The notes under the pieces were generated by a model. The model saw only the letters and a list, made by a program, of their open reading frames with translations, ran no database searches and had not been told where the DNA came from. A stretch of DNA of 64,000 bases. Source: an uncultured Planctomycetaceae bacterium (lineage in GTDB: Bacteria > Planctomycetota > Planctomycetia > Planctomycetales > Planctomycetaceae). The stretch is from positions 1-64,000 of the forward strand of contig CAIOKE010000173.1 in the NCBI GenBank assembly GCA_903858815.1. The letters are read 5' to 3'. Below are positions 18,141-27,018 of this stretch, piece by piece; the stretch's first letter is position 1, and every line of letters begins with the position of its first letter. Both the position numbers and the translations under genes were made by a program.

Positions 18141-19571
18141 TCAATGCCAGTCACGCCGAGTCCTCCACCAGACCCGCAGCAGCAATGGAGTCTGAACAAA
18201 CGCGACAGCGGCAGCATATCCGACAGCGATTCCTTCGACACCATAGAACCAGCCCAGCGTCAGTTGAGCGATAGCGGTCGTCAGGTTGGAAGCCACCGAA
18301 GCGACCAGAAAAGGATCTCGCTTATGAGCTCTGACGTAAAGATTAGCACAAAGTCCTGGCTGATTTGCAAGAAATCCGAACGCCAGTGTGGCGGTCGCCC
18401 GTACCGGCAGCAGTCCGGCCGACAGTAATTCACCGAGACGCGTGCTGCTGCCCATCGCCAGCCAGACAATACCAGTCAGCCCCACAGCTGCAGCCGCCAT
18501 CAGAGCAATAGAGACTCGAGCACTGCGAAAGAAGATCTGATCGAGGACGTCAAAACGTCGCTCAGCAATCAGACTGCCGAACAGCGGCCGTCGTGTTTCG
18601 ACCCATGCAAGTGCCGCCCCCTGAGCCGCCGTCAGAATGCTCCACGTCATACCCAGTCTGGCAGCATCACCATCCGGCTGCCGGCGAAAGACGAACAGCA
18701 GTGGCAGTTGAATCGCCAGCCACAACATGATTCCCTGAATCGCAATTCGCCATTGCAGTGGAAGCACTTCCTGACGCCAGTCAATCCGCGCAGCGTCGGA
18801 GTCACCCGAGACGAATTCACTGAAAAACCGTCCGTAACGACGATGGATCAGCCAAAGATCGCACACCAGTCGAACAGTGGCCGACATGACGAGGGACCAC
18901 AAACCGAAGCCCGCCATCAAACAGCACCAGACGACCACTGTCCCACCAATCGCCTGCCAGAATCGAGTCCGATTCAGCAATTCCACCTGATGACACCCTT
19001 CAAGGATCGAAAGCCACGGCAGCTGTGTCAGCTGGATCGCCGTGATTGCCGTCAGCAGTAACCAGGGAAGCTGCCACGTCACTGTCGCGCGAGCACTGGT
19101 CGTGGACACCCCCACAGATTCCTGACTGCCAAAAAAAACGAGGCCGGAGGGAAACAACGCCAACAGAAAGATCAGTGCCGCAAGCCGATACCAACGCCCC
19201 ATCAGAACGCCAAGCGAGATCAGGCGGGCTTTTGAAGCTGGCTGCCCCAGCAGAATTCCCTGCTCCAGCCTCAAGCCAGCCCATTCATGACTGGCCATGT
19301 TGATGATCACGACATGCAGGCCCAACTCAATCAATACCTGCATCCCCAGCAGGCTGCTGAAGGCATAGTAGTAGTCACGTGTCGCCGGCAGCAGGCAGGC
19401 AATCAGCAGGATCTGTGTCACCGGCCCGGTGCAGACCTGCCAAACACGAGCGAGCACGGAAAACACAATCGCTCGATTCACCCCCACGACAGTCGGTGTT
19501 GCCACAGGATGGCCTGCGGAGTCCTCGCGGGGCAACGAGCGTTCTGCTGAGCACGGATCGTCGCTGATCAA
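18141..19571 (-). CDS. Polysaccharide flippase-like multispanning membrane protein
   Basis: About 476 aa, with at least ten hydrophobic segments (for example QILLIACLLPATRDYYYAFS, LAALIFLLALFPSGLVFFG and SIALMAAAAVGLTGIVWLAM) and basic cytoplasmic loops. This is the pattern of Wzx/MATE-MVF superfamily lipid-linked oligosaccharide exporters, with the characteristic YYYAFSSLLGMQVLIELGL near the N-terminus. The start is uncertain: a TTG at 19569-19571 gives the longest frame, and GTG codons about 25-30 residues in are alternatives. It is adjacent to a methyltransferase on the same strand, so an exopolysaccharide role is plausible. The substrate cannot be told. Confidence 0.72.
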   Translation of the reverse strand: MISDDPCSAERSLPREDSAGHPVATPTVVGVNRAIVFSVLARVWQVCTGPVTQILLIACLLPATRDYYYAFSSLLGMQVLIELGLHVVIINMASHEWAGLRLEQGILLGQPASKARLISLGVLMGRWYRLAALIFLLALFPSGLVFFGSQESVGVSTTSARATVTWQLPWLLLTAITAIQLTQLPWLSILEGCHQVELLNRTRFWQAIGGTVVVWCCLMAGFGLWSLVMSATVRLVCDLWLIHRRYGRFFSEFVSGDSDAARIDWRQEVLPLQWRIAIQGIMLWLAIQLPLLFVFRRQPDGDAARLGMTWSILTAAQGAALAWVETRRPLFGSLIAERRFDVLDQIFFRSARVSIALMAAAAVGLTGIVWLAMGSSTRLGELLSAGLLPVRATATLAFGFLANQPGLCANLYVRAHKRDPFLVASVASNLTTAIAQLTLGWFYGVEGIAVGYAAAVAFVQTPLLLRVWWRTRRDWH

Positions 19572-19877
19572 CCTGAGTTGCTCCGATAGCGAGCACAGTG
19601 GAGGAAATCGCAGAACATGGCGATGACTGTAACGCAGTCACCCCTGACCAGACAATACGCGAAGTCCATTCTGAATCGCTGAAAAAGATGTCAGTCTGCA
19701 GCGAATTTCAGCCTGAAAACTTCATGTGCCCCAACAGTTCCGGACCTGCAACATCAGAAAAACGCTGAAAAACACCAACTACCGGCTATCTCCCCACGGA
19801 TTACTCACATCTGGAACACTTTTTGCTCCTGAGCTCAAAAGTCAGATTCTGAACTCCTTTTAGTACGCTTGTATCCC
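19572..19877. other. Intergenic region, nothing recognised
   Basis: A divergent intergenic stretch of about 300 bp between the flippase-like gene and the ATP-grasp-like gene. No gene, clear promoter pair or hairpin is visible. Confidence 0.5.
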
Positions 19878-21071
19878 ATGCCAGTCCTGACTCGACCTGA
19901 ACAGTCGGCGTCCCTCGAGACCCGGCAGTTGACCAACATGAACAAACCCGGCACGGACGTCTGGCAACGTCTGCAGGCGGGACTTGAGCAATGGTTTCAG
20001 GCGACCGCAGCCTTCCTGAATTGCCTTGCAAGTGGTCGCAGGCTCCCCACCGAAATTGAGCGTCTCCTGAGCCCGCATCAACAGCAGCAGTTGCATGAAT
20101 GGCGACGTCGCTACTGTCTGATCAGTCACCGCCCAGTAACGTGGGCGTGGCCAGCAGCAGTGGACGTCCAACTGCACGTCGATGGTTCGCTGCAGATCAT
20201 GGACTGTGATTTTTCAGTCCCTTCGGGACTGGACCGTTTATGCAGTTCCGGCATTCACAGTGCATCTGAAACGAGGGCTCTGATTCTGAATCAGCTGTTT
20301 GGCTGCGGCCAGAACCTGTGGAGCGGTCGGCGAGCCGTGCTGCTTGACCCGGACTCAACCGGCACATCACGACTCAGTAATGAGTTTCTGTCGTGGTTAC
20401 TGGATGTACCACTGGTGACAGCAACGGACCTGACCATCGATCGCAACGAATTACTGCTGCAGAATGGTCGCAGCCATCAACCTGTTGATTTGATCATCCG
20501 CCGAGTGGATGATGATTTGCTGGACCCTAATTGTGGTCGACCGGATTCGCTGACTGGAGTCCCGGGCATTGTCAGACACTGGCAGGAAGGAAAAGTGTCG
20601 ATCCTGAATCCACCAGGAACCGGCCTGCTGCGTCATCGCAGCATGCTGTCTCTGATCCCCGAGTGTATTCGTGTTTTCCATGCACAGCAGCCACTGCTGG
20701 ACCTCGTGCCAACCCTGAGCCTCGAGCACACAGAAGTGCGGGCAGGAGTTTTCAGAGACGCGGATCACTACGCAATCCGCCCGGATGACCCATTACATCC
20801 GGCTCGACCGTGGTTCGGCAGTTCCACGAACTCCGGATCACTGGATGTGCTGCGTCAGCGAGTTGAGATGAATCCGGCCCGCTGGGTTGCCCGTCCCCTG
20901 CAACTGGAGAACTCCGGACGTACCAGCCTGCGTCTGTTCGGCACACTGCAGCACAGTTTTCGTCTGCTGCCGGCCGCTCTGATGCGTCCCTGTGAACCCG
21001 ACGGTGGAGCCACCACGTTGATCAACAGTGACACGCGAACGGCGGTAGCATGGCAGGAATCGGGCTTTTGA
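19878..21071 (+). CDS. Circularly permuted ATP-grasp-like protein (CP_ATPgrasp family), short
   Basis: About 397 aa from ATG 19878 (a TTG three codons earlier and an ATG at 19939 are alternatives). The central block VDLIIRRVDDDLLDPN, RPDSLTGVPGIVRHW and NPPGTGLLRHRSMLSLIPECIR matches the circularly permuted ATP-grasp type-2 signature (typically IYRRIDDDFLDP... SLLGVPGL... ANA-G-GVADDKA-YAY-P). The DGSLQIMDCDFSVPSGL segment also fits. It is shorter than usual (about 480 aa), and the D-K of the GVADDKA segment reads LRHRS, so ATP or ligase chemistry may be altered. The partners usually found beside it (alpha-E protein, transglutaminase) are absent. The substrate is unknown. Confidence 0.65.
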   Translation: MPVLTRPEQSASLETRQLTNMNKPGTDVWQRLQAGLEQWFQATAAFLNCLASGRRLPTEIERLLSPHQQQQLHEWRRRYCLISHRPVTWAWPAAVDVQLHVDGSLQIMDCDFSVPSGLDRLCSSGIHSASETRALILNQLFGCGQNLWSGRRAVLLDPDSTGTSRLSNEFLSWLLDVPLVTATDLTIDRNELLLQNGRSHQPVDLIIRRVDDDLLDPNCGRPDSLTGVPGIVRHWQEGKVSILNPPGTGLLRHRSMLSLIPECIRVFHAQQPLLDLVPTLSLEHTEVRAGVFRDADHYAIRPDDPLHPARPWFGSSTNSGSLDVLRQRVEMNPARWVARPLQLENSGRTSLRLFGTLQHSFRLLPAALMRPCEPDGGATTLINSDTRTAVAWQESGF

Positions 21072-21090
21072 AGTGCGTCGAAGGGTTCGT

Positions 21091-22524
21091 TCAGGAATTC
21101 CAGAGTGCCGTGACCGGGATGCCGTCATCGACGACGGGGACTGGCCTGTTTTCCGAATTGGGAACTCGTAATTCCGGATCAATTCCCATCGCATAGTAGA
21201 CGGTCGCCGCGAGGTCCTCTGGACGCACGGGCGTATCGACAGGAAACGCAGCATCCCTGTCCGACGCACCGTATAATGTGCCCCCGGGAATACCGGCTCC
21301 GGCAACAAGTCCGGAAAACAGAGTACTCCAGTGATCGCGGCCCCACTGCGGATTGGCCTTCGGAGTGCGGCCCATTTCGCCGACAGCAATCACAAGCGTC
21401 TCCTGCAGAAGTCCGCGTTCATCAAGATCTGCCAGCAGGGCAGAGCAGGCCTGATCAAACGTGGGCAGCAGGTTACGTCTGACATCATCACTGTTGCGGT
21501 GAGAATCCCAGCTGTAACCATCGACACAGTCATAGTGCACCGTGACATAACGCACACCGGCTTCCACCAGACGCCGTGCCATCAAAGCAGACTGACCGAA
21601 CAAGTGACGACCATAGCGTTCCCGCACCGCAGCAGACTCAGCTCTGATGTTCAGTGCGGCACGAGTTCGAGGCGATGTCATCAGCGAAAAAGCTCGCTGT
21701 CGAAATGCGTCAAATCCATCCGCCCTGCCGGAACGCTCAACGGTCTGCCGCTGCAGATCGAACTGCTGCAGCAGCGACTGACGTCGCTGCAGACGCACAT
21801 CCGAGACATCAGCAGGAGGCTTGAGATCTGCAATCTGGAAGGAGAGTTCATCATCGGTACATTCACGCCAGTACGGATTGTCCTGAAGGTCACGTTTCTG
21901 AATGGAAGTTGTCAGTGGGTTGTAGCGAGGACCCAGCCAGCCCGCGTGTTCTCCCGGTCGAGGATACTGTCCCTTTTCCTGCAGGGCCCCGAGGGAATTG
22001 GGAAGGACCATGTAGGATGGTAATTCGGCACTGAGTCCTGCACGCTGCTGGTCCGTATATTCCACGATAGCACCCATGGATGGCCAGTCTCTGGGTGTCG
22101 GAGCAAAACCACCGCCGATCGGAACATGCCAGCGTTTCCCGGTCTGCAGATAATGCCCTCCGCCACTGTGATCATTGAATGAATGCGAAAAGTTGCGCAC
22201 CACACAGTACTTGTCTGATACCGCAGCAAGTCGCGGCAGATACTCGCTGATCAGCAGCCCGGGTGTGCGACAGGCCGCCGGTCGAAACGGACCGCGAATC
22301 TGTTCAGGAGCATGGGGTTTCAGATCAAACGTTTCAAGTTGACTGGGGCCACCGAACAACATCAGAAAAATGACGGACTTAGCCCGTGTCTGAGGCTGTG
22401 AGACCGTCGTTGCTGCCAGCAGCCGGGGTAGTGAAAGGCCGAATAACCCGGTACCTGCCGAAAGGATGCAACGGCGAGTCGAGCCATCACAGACGGAACG
22501 CGGATTGCCATAGATGGACAACAT
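21091..22524 (-). CDS. DUF1501 family protein (sulfatase-like fold)
   Basis: About 477 aa from ATG 22522-22524. The N-terminal RRCILSAGTGLFGLSLPRLLA is a Tat-like signal, followed by KSVIFLMLFGGPSQLETFDLKP and the DUF1501 core HSFNDHSGGGHYLQTG, VTVHYDCVDGYSWDSH, VIAVGEMGRTPKANPQWGRDHW and DLAATVYYAMGID. Conserved Asp and His residues resemble metal ligands of the alkaline phosphatase/sulfatase superfamily to which DUF1501 belongs. In Planctomycetota these proteins occur next to DUF1549/DUF1553 cytochromes, as here with the divergent gene at 23258. It is probably exported. The substrate is not established, although polysaccharide degradation is often proposed. Confidence 0.93.
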   Translation of the reverse strand: MLSIYGNPRSVCDGSTRRCILSAGTGLFGLSLPRLLAATTVSQPQTRAKSVIFLMLFGGPSQLETFDLKPHAPEQIRGPFRPAACRTPGLLISEYLPRLAAVSDKYCVVRNFSHSFNDHSGGGHYLQTGKRWHVPIGGGFAPTPRDWPSMGAIVEYTDQQRAGLSAELPSYMVLPNSLGALQEKGQYPRPGEHAGWLGPRYNPLTTSIQKRDLQDNPYWRECTDDELSFQIADLKPPADVSDVRLQRRQSLLQQFDLQRQTVERSGRADGFDAFRQRAFSLMTSPRTRAALNIRAESAAVRERYGRHLFGQSALMARRLVEAGVRYVTVHYDCVDGYSWDSHRNSDDVRRNLLPTFDQACSALLADLDERGLLQETLVIAVGEMGRTPKANPQWGRDHWSTLFSGLVAGAGIPGGTLYGASDRDAAFPVDTPVRPEDLAATVYYAMGIDPELRVPNSENRPVPVVDDGIPVTALWNS

Positions 22525-22710
22525 CTGAGCACTCCGGTGGTACGGCGACGAACACAAACAACGGGGGAAAACCGGCTGGCGACACGATGCCCCGATCCGG
22601 TCAGAAACCCCGTTATTCTGCACAGCCAGCAGCCGTCCTGCAATATCCCCATCGCAGAATCCGGTGATGGCTGTCAACTTTGTGCAGCGATTGAAGCGAC
22701 CGCGACAGGC

Positions 22711-22950
22711 TTAACGCGGTCGATGGCGCGGATGGGTCCCTCGAACACGCATCCGCTGCCCCCGGTCATCCATCGTCCACCGAGATGGATCCAGATCCTC
22801 GCAATACAGATTATCCAGCCGCGGTGTGGCACGCAGCCCGTCGGAAACGTCATCGATTGCAGCAAAGGCAGAGTCACTGCCGGGAAAACACTGGCAGCCT
22901 GACAGTACAGCCGGCAGCAGCACCAGTAATCCAGCAAGAGTCTTCCGCAT
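22711..22950 (-). CDS. Small putative lipoprotein
   Basis: About 79 aa from the ATG at 22948-22950; another ATG six codons upstream is possible. MRKTLAGLLVLLPAVLSGC is a lipoprotein signal with lipobox LSGC, and the mature protein would begin with a second Cys two residues on (CQC). The mature part has SAFAAIDDVSDGLRATPRLDNLYCEDLDPSRW and a very basic C-terminus. No known domain. It lies between the divergent DUF1501 and DUF1549/1553 genes, so a role near them is possible but unproven. Confidence 0.6.
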   Translation of the reverse strand: MRKTLAGLLVLLPAVLSGCQCFPGSDSAFAAIDDVSDGLRATPRLDNLYCEDLDPSRWTMDDRGQRMRVRGTHPRHRPR

Positions 22951-23257
22951 TCCGACACCCTGGTTCATGAGACAATATCGTATCTGAAGATGGGCACCAC
23001 CTCGTTTCGTTATCGGCCAACGGCAGCCGAATCACGTCGATCAGCAGCTACACAAATTGCGCAGATGGAAAAGTCGGAATCCCCACCGGGTTCCACCTCG
23101 AAGACGCTCCGGCGGAAGTTGCCGATCGGGTCCTGGCAGTGGCAAGCACTGGCTGCCAGCGATACACTGTTGAACGGAATCACATCAGACGCTGGTTTCG
23201 CGGGACGACTGTGGGGTATCCGCGATCCGTAATGGTCGTATGCCTGGAGTTGCAGCG
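22951..23257. other. Divergent intergenic region
   Basis: About 300 bp between the minus-strand lipoprotein and the plus-strand DUF1549/1553 gene. It contains the ribosome-binding site of the latter (GGAG at 23246-23249). A short open frame at 22990-23232 lacks a start signal and I do not call it. Confidence 0.5.
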
Positions 23258-26200
23258 ATGGGGCAGATTGACACGGCAATTCTGAGATCAGGCATTGTGT
23301 GCCTCGTGTCAATTCTGTTGCTGAGACACGGTGGTGTTGTGTCCGCAGCACCTGACGACTATGCCAAAGTCCGATCGGTTCTGCGTGATCGCTGTTTTGC
23401 CTGTCACGGGGCCCTGAAACAGGAGGCTGGGCTGCGACTGGATACCGTCAGTTCCATGCTGAAAGGCGGTGACAGCGGTGCCGTTCTGAAAGCCGGAGAT
23501 GCAGCCACCAGCCTGCTGGTGCAGCGTACGGAGTCCTCAGATCCGGCACAGCGTATGCCTCCGGAAGGCGAACCTCTGAAACAGGCCGAACTGGCTGCTC
23601 TTCGCGCATGGATTTCCGCCGGCGCTCAGGCTCCTGCTGACGAACAGGCAGAAGAAGATCCCCGCAATCACTGGTCCTTTCTGCCTCCCGTGCGCCCCGC
23701 TCTTCCGCAGAATACTGACAGTGCGTGGGTCAGGACGCCTATCGATGCATTCATCTCGGCTGAACATCGTCGGAATGGACTGACACCACAGGCGGCCACA
23801 GACCGATTAACGTGGCTGCGGCGCGTGACACTTGACCTCACAGGCCTGCCTCCAGGCACGGCAGAGCAGGCGATGTTTCTGGCAGATGAATCGCCCGAAG
23901 CATGGGACCGCGTCGCAGATCGCTTGCTCGCCTCGCCTCAATACGGAGAACGCTGGGGACGTCACTGGATGGATATCTGGCGGTACAGTGACTGGTGGGG
24001 TCTTGGCGCTGAAGTACGAAACTCACAAAAGCACCTCTGGCACTGGCGGGACTGGGTCGTGGAATCCGTGAATCACGACAAGGGTTATGACCAGATGCTG
24101 CGTGAGATGCTGGCTGCAGATGAACTGTATCCGGACGATATGGATCGCCTGCGGGCCACCGGTTTTCTGGCGAGACAATACTTCAAATTCAACCGCACCA
24201 GCTGGCTGGATGAAACCATTCAGCACACCTTCAAAGCCATGCTGGGGATGACCTTCAACTGTGCCAAGTGCCACGACCATAAGTACGACCCGCTGTCACA
24301 GCAGGAGTACTATCAGTTGCGAGCATTTTTTGAGCCCTATCAGATACGAACGGAATCTGCCGGAGGGATACTGGATTTCGAACAGGACGGCATCCCCAGA
24401 GCCTTCGACTGCAACCTGACGGCAGAAACGTGGATTCATCTGCGTGGAGACGATCGCAGCCCGGACAAAAGCCGACCGATCGTGCCCACGATACCTGCCT
24501 TCCTGTCTGTTCCCCTGGCACCGATTGAGCCAGTCAGGCTGCCACCAGAGGCGATTCAGCCCGCGTTACGTGCTGAGGTTCTGCGGGCTCTGAGACAAAA
24601 CGCTGCCGACGGAATTGTTCGCGCTGAGAAAGCGATGGCATCCGCAGAAGAACAGCAGGCGAACGTGCTGCAGGAAGCAGCTGCAGCGACAGAGCCGAAA
24701 CCTGCCGAGGAGCAGTCAGTGTTACTGGATGAGCGTTTCACAGAATGGCCTGCGGAGCGCTGGAAAGTCTCCGGCGGCACGTGGGCTCGAGTCGCTGACG
24801 GTCTGCAGCAGTCGCTCGTTGGATCCGAGGAAGCATTGCTGCAGTTACAGCAACCGATTCACGGAGACTTTGAGGCCACGCTGGAATACACGCCGATCTC
24901 GGGAGATCTCTGGAAATCGGCAGGCCTGCATTTCGACACAGAAAACGGCGATCGTGTTACTGTCTATCTCAGCAGTTACGCTGAGGGCCCCAAGGTGCAG
25001 ATTGCATGGCGACAGGGCGGAGTTCAGGACTATCCGCAGGATGCGCTGCAGCAGCGAAAAGTGGATCTGAATCAGCGTCACCGGTTGACGGTGCGAGTGC
25101 GTGGACAGCAGCTGAATGTACTGGTCGATGACGAACTGGCACTGGTCAAAGTCCTGCCGTTTGCTCGACGCAACGGAGGCTTTGAACTGATGGCCTTTGA
25201 CTGCGCGGCCATTTTTCACCAACTGTTGGTAAAGACCTTGCCGGCAGGTGTGCGGATGCAGGGTGACGCTTCGGTTCAGCTCAGCCCGGCAGCTGCAGCA
25301 GCGGCAGTGCATGCCGCAGAGCTGCAGCTGAAGAAGGCCAGAGCAGAGGCTGAGTTGATTGATCGGAAGGCCGCAGCGGAGCTGGCAGCGGTCGCTTCAC
25401 CAGAAGACGCAGCCACCGTGGCCGCAGTCACCACTGCAGCGATCGAGGCGGAACGAGCCGTGGCAATCCTCGCGGCAGAAGCCGCAGTCGCCGAGTCGAA
25501 GCGAGTGCTGCTGGCAGCGGTCCCGGAAAAAGTGGCTGAACTGTCGAAGGCGGTTGAAAAATCTGAGGCAGAGCTGAAAGCAATTCACTCGGCAGCTCTT
25601 CCGGCAAAATGGACGCCCCTTGTCGGGGCTCTGAAGACACTGGAAAGCAACCTTGAATCAGAAGACTCACGACGGCGCCCCTTCCCGCAGACCAGCACAG
25701 GACGTCGTCGGAATCTGGCCGCATGGATCACACATCCGCAGAACCCATTGACGGCTCGAGTAGCGGTGAATCATGTGTGGGTGCGGCATTTCGGGCGCGG
25801 CCTTGTGCCAACGGTTTTTGACTTCGGCCGAAAAGGTGCTCGCCCAACGCACCCGCAGCTGCTGGACTGGCTGGCAGTTGAACTGGTTGAACACAACTGG
25901 AGCCTGAAACATCTGCATCGAATGATCGTTCTTTCATCAACCTACAGGCTGTCATCTTCGGCACTGAACGGGGCCCCGGCAACTCTCGCTGCAGACCCGG
26001 AGAATCGCTGGTACTGGCGCAGTAATCCCGTGAGGCTGGAGGCACAGAGTGTTCGTGACAGTCTGTTGTCACTGTCCGGCAACATTGATCTGACCATGGG
26101 TGGACCACCAGTACCTGCCGGCGATGACTCATCACGTCGACGCAGCCTTTACTACTTTCATTCCCATAATGAATATCAGAAATTTCTCTCGATGTTCGAT

Positions 26201-26572
26201 GACGCCAGTGTCCTTGAATGCTACCGGCGTGATGACAGTATCGTGCCCCAGCAGGCTCTGGCTCTGGAAAACAGTCCACTGGCCCAGCGAACGGCGACCG
26301 GGATTACTCAGCGGTTGATGACTGACATGCGTTTGGCTGCACCAGATGCAGACGCTGTCAGAAGCGTGCATTCGGACGAGGACTTTCTGCGGCGAGGTTT
26401 CCGCCTGATTCTGTGCTGTGAGGCAACGCAGGCCGAACTGACGGCCGGTCTTGAGTTTCTGCGACAGATGCGAACCGAGTCAAAGGGCTCAGACGAAGAA
26501 GTCGCTTTGCAGGCTCGCACCGCTGTGATCCTTGCCCTGCTGAATCACAATGATTTCATGACAGTGCGGTAG
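23258..26572 (+). CDS. Planctomycete cytochrome c (PSCyt1), DUF1549 and DUF1553 protein with an internal LamG-like domain
   Basis: About 1104 aa from ATG 23258, eight bases after GGAG; an ATG six codons earlier is weaker. A signal peptide (SGIVCLVSILLLRHGGVVSAA) precedes a c-type heme motif CFACHG near residues 48-53 and a PSCyt1 pattern (GGDSGAVLKAGDAATSLLVQR, MPPEGEPL). DUF1549 follows (PIDAFISAEHRRNGLTPQ... LDLTGLPP... WGRHWMDIWRYSDW... CAKCHDHKYDP). Residues about 490-650 form a laminin-G/DUF1080-like beta domain (LDERFTEWPAERWKVSGGTW... LTVRVRGQQLNVLVDDELALV). An Ala/Glu-rich coiled coil then leads to DUF1553 (NPLTARVAVNHVWVRHFGRGLV... STYRLSS). It is probably a periplasmic electron-transfer or hydrolytic partner of the neighbouring DUF1501 protein. 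Confidence 0.93.
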   Translation: MGQIDTAILRSGIVCLVSILLLRHGGVVSAAPDDYAKVRSVLRDRCFACHGALKQEAGLRLDTVSSMLKGGDSGAVLKAGDAATSLLVQRTESSDPAQRMPPEGEPLKQAELAALRAWISAGAQAPADEQAEEDPRNHWSFLPPVRPALPQNTDSAWVRTPIDAFISAEHRRNGLTPQAATDRLTWLRRVTLDLTGLPPGTAEQAMFLADESPEAWDRVADRLLASPQYGERWGRHWMDIWRYSDWWGLGAEVRNSQKHLWHWRDWVVESVNHDKGYDQMLREMLAADELYPDDMDRLRATGFLARQYFKFNRTSWLDETIQHTFKAMLGMTFNCAKCHDHKYDPLSQQEYYQLRAFFEPYQIRTESAGGILDFEQDGIPRAFDCNLTAETWIHLRGDDRSPDKSRPIVPTIPAFLSVPLAPIEPVRLPPEAIQPALRAEVLRALRQNAADGIVRAEKAMASAEEQQANVLQEAAAATEPKPAEEQSVLLDERFTEWPAERWKVSGGTWARVADGLQQSLVGSEEALLQLQQPIHGDFEATLEYTPISGDLWKSAGLHFDTENGDRVTVYLSSYAEGPKVQIAWRQGGVQDYPQDALQQRKVDLNQRHRLTVRVRGQQLNVLVDDELALVKVLPFARRNGGFELMAFDCAAIFHQLLVKTLPAGVRMQGDASVQLSPAAAAAAVHAAELQLKKARAEAELIDRKAAAELAAVASPEDAATVAAVTTAAIEAERAVAILAAEAAVAESKRVLLAAVPEKVAELSKAVEKSEAELKAIHSAALPAKWTPLVGALKTLESNLESEDSRRRPFPQTSTGRRRNLAAWITHPQNPLTARVAVNHVWVRHFGRGLVPTVFDFGRKGARPTHPQLLDWLAVELVEHNWSLKHLHRMIVLSSTYRLSSSALNGAPATLAADPENRWYWRSNPVRLEAQSVRDSLLSLSGNIDLTMGGPPVPAGDDSSRRRSLYYFHSHNEYQKFLSMFDDASVLECYRRDDSIVPQQALALENSPLAQRTATGITQRLMTDMRLAAPDADAVRSVHSDEDFLRRGFRLILCCEATQAELTAGLEFLRQMRTESKGSDEEVALQARTAVILALLNHNDFMTVR

Positions 26573-26957
26573 TGACATGCAGGGGCAGGTTCTGCGCGGA
26601 CACAAAAACGGCTCAAAGCAAAATCAGGTGCACATCTGCAAACTGCATTAACGCAGGTGTTAATCCGGATTTGTTCCTGAACGGATAGCTTCAGGGATCA
26701 GGGGTTTCTTCTGCCGCAGCTTGTGTCTTGACGACGAACCGGCAGCGCAGGCAGGAGCGCGGAGGAATTCCTGTTCGGGCCTTGCAGGACTTTTGTGGTT
26801 TAAAGAGGGCCTGCCAATTCGCAACCGTCAGTTGACGCCGGCCTGTCGCCTGGGACCACCGAACATCAGTTCGATGACGACCAACGACAATACATGTCCG
26901 CTTACGCTGACAACTTGCCCGAGGGAATACTGAGCACTTCATTTTACGTCGAGCCCC
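26573..26957. other. Intergenic region, nothing recognised
   Basis: About 385 bp between the convergent DUF1549/1553 and HTH-protein genes. No gene or repeat recognised apart from the terminator that follows it. Confidence 0.5.
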
Positions 26958-26989
26958 AAAAAAAGGGACCTGCGATCAACGCAGGTCCC
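26958..26989 (-). terminator. Intrinsic terminator of the HTH-membrane protein gene
   Basis: On the minus strand, GGGACCTGC pairs with GCAGGTCCC around a 7-base loop and is followed by seven T residues. It lies about 30 bases past the stop at 27019. A strong rho-independent terminator. Confidence 0.93.
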
Positions 26990-27018
26990 GAGTCCAACAG
27001 GGGCGGCAGACTGGAAAG

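Noticed and set aside
22990-23232. An 80-residue plus-strand open frame between the lipoprotein and the DUF1549/1553 gene
   Set aside because: No ribosome-binding site and no recognisable feature; it probably overlaps the control region.
26691-26942. An 83-residue minus-strand open frame with several Cys
   Set aside because: Lies in the convergent gap next to a terminator, has no start signal and no conserved motif.
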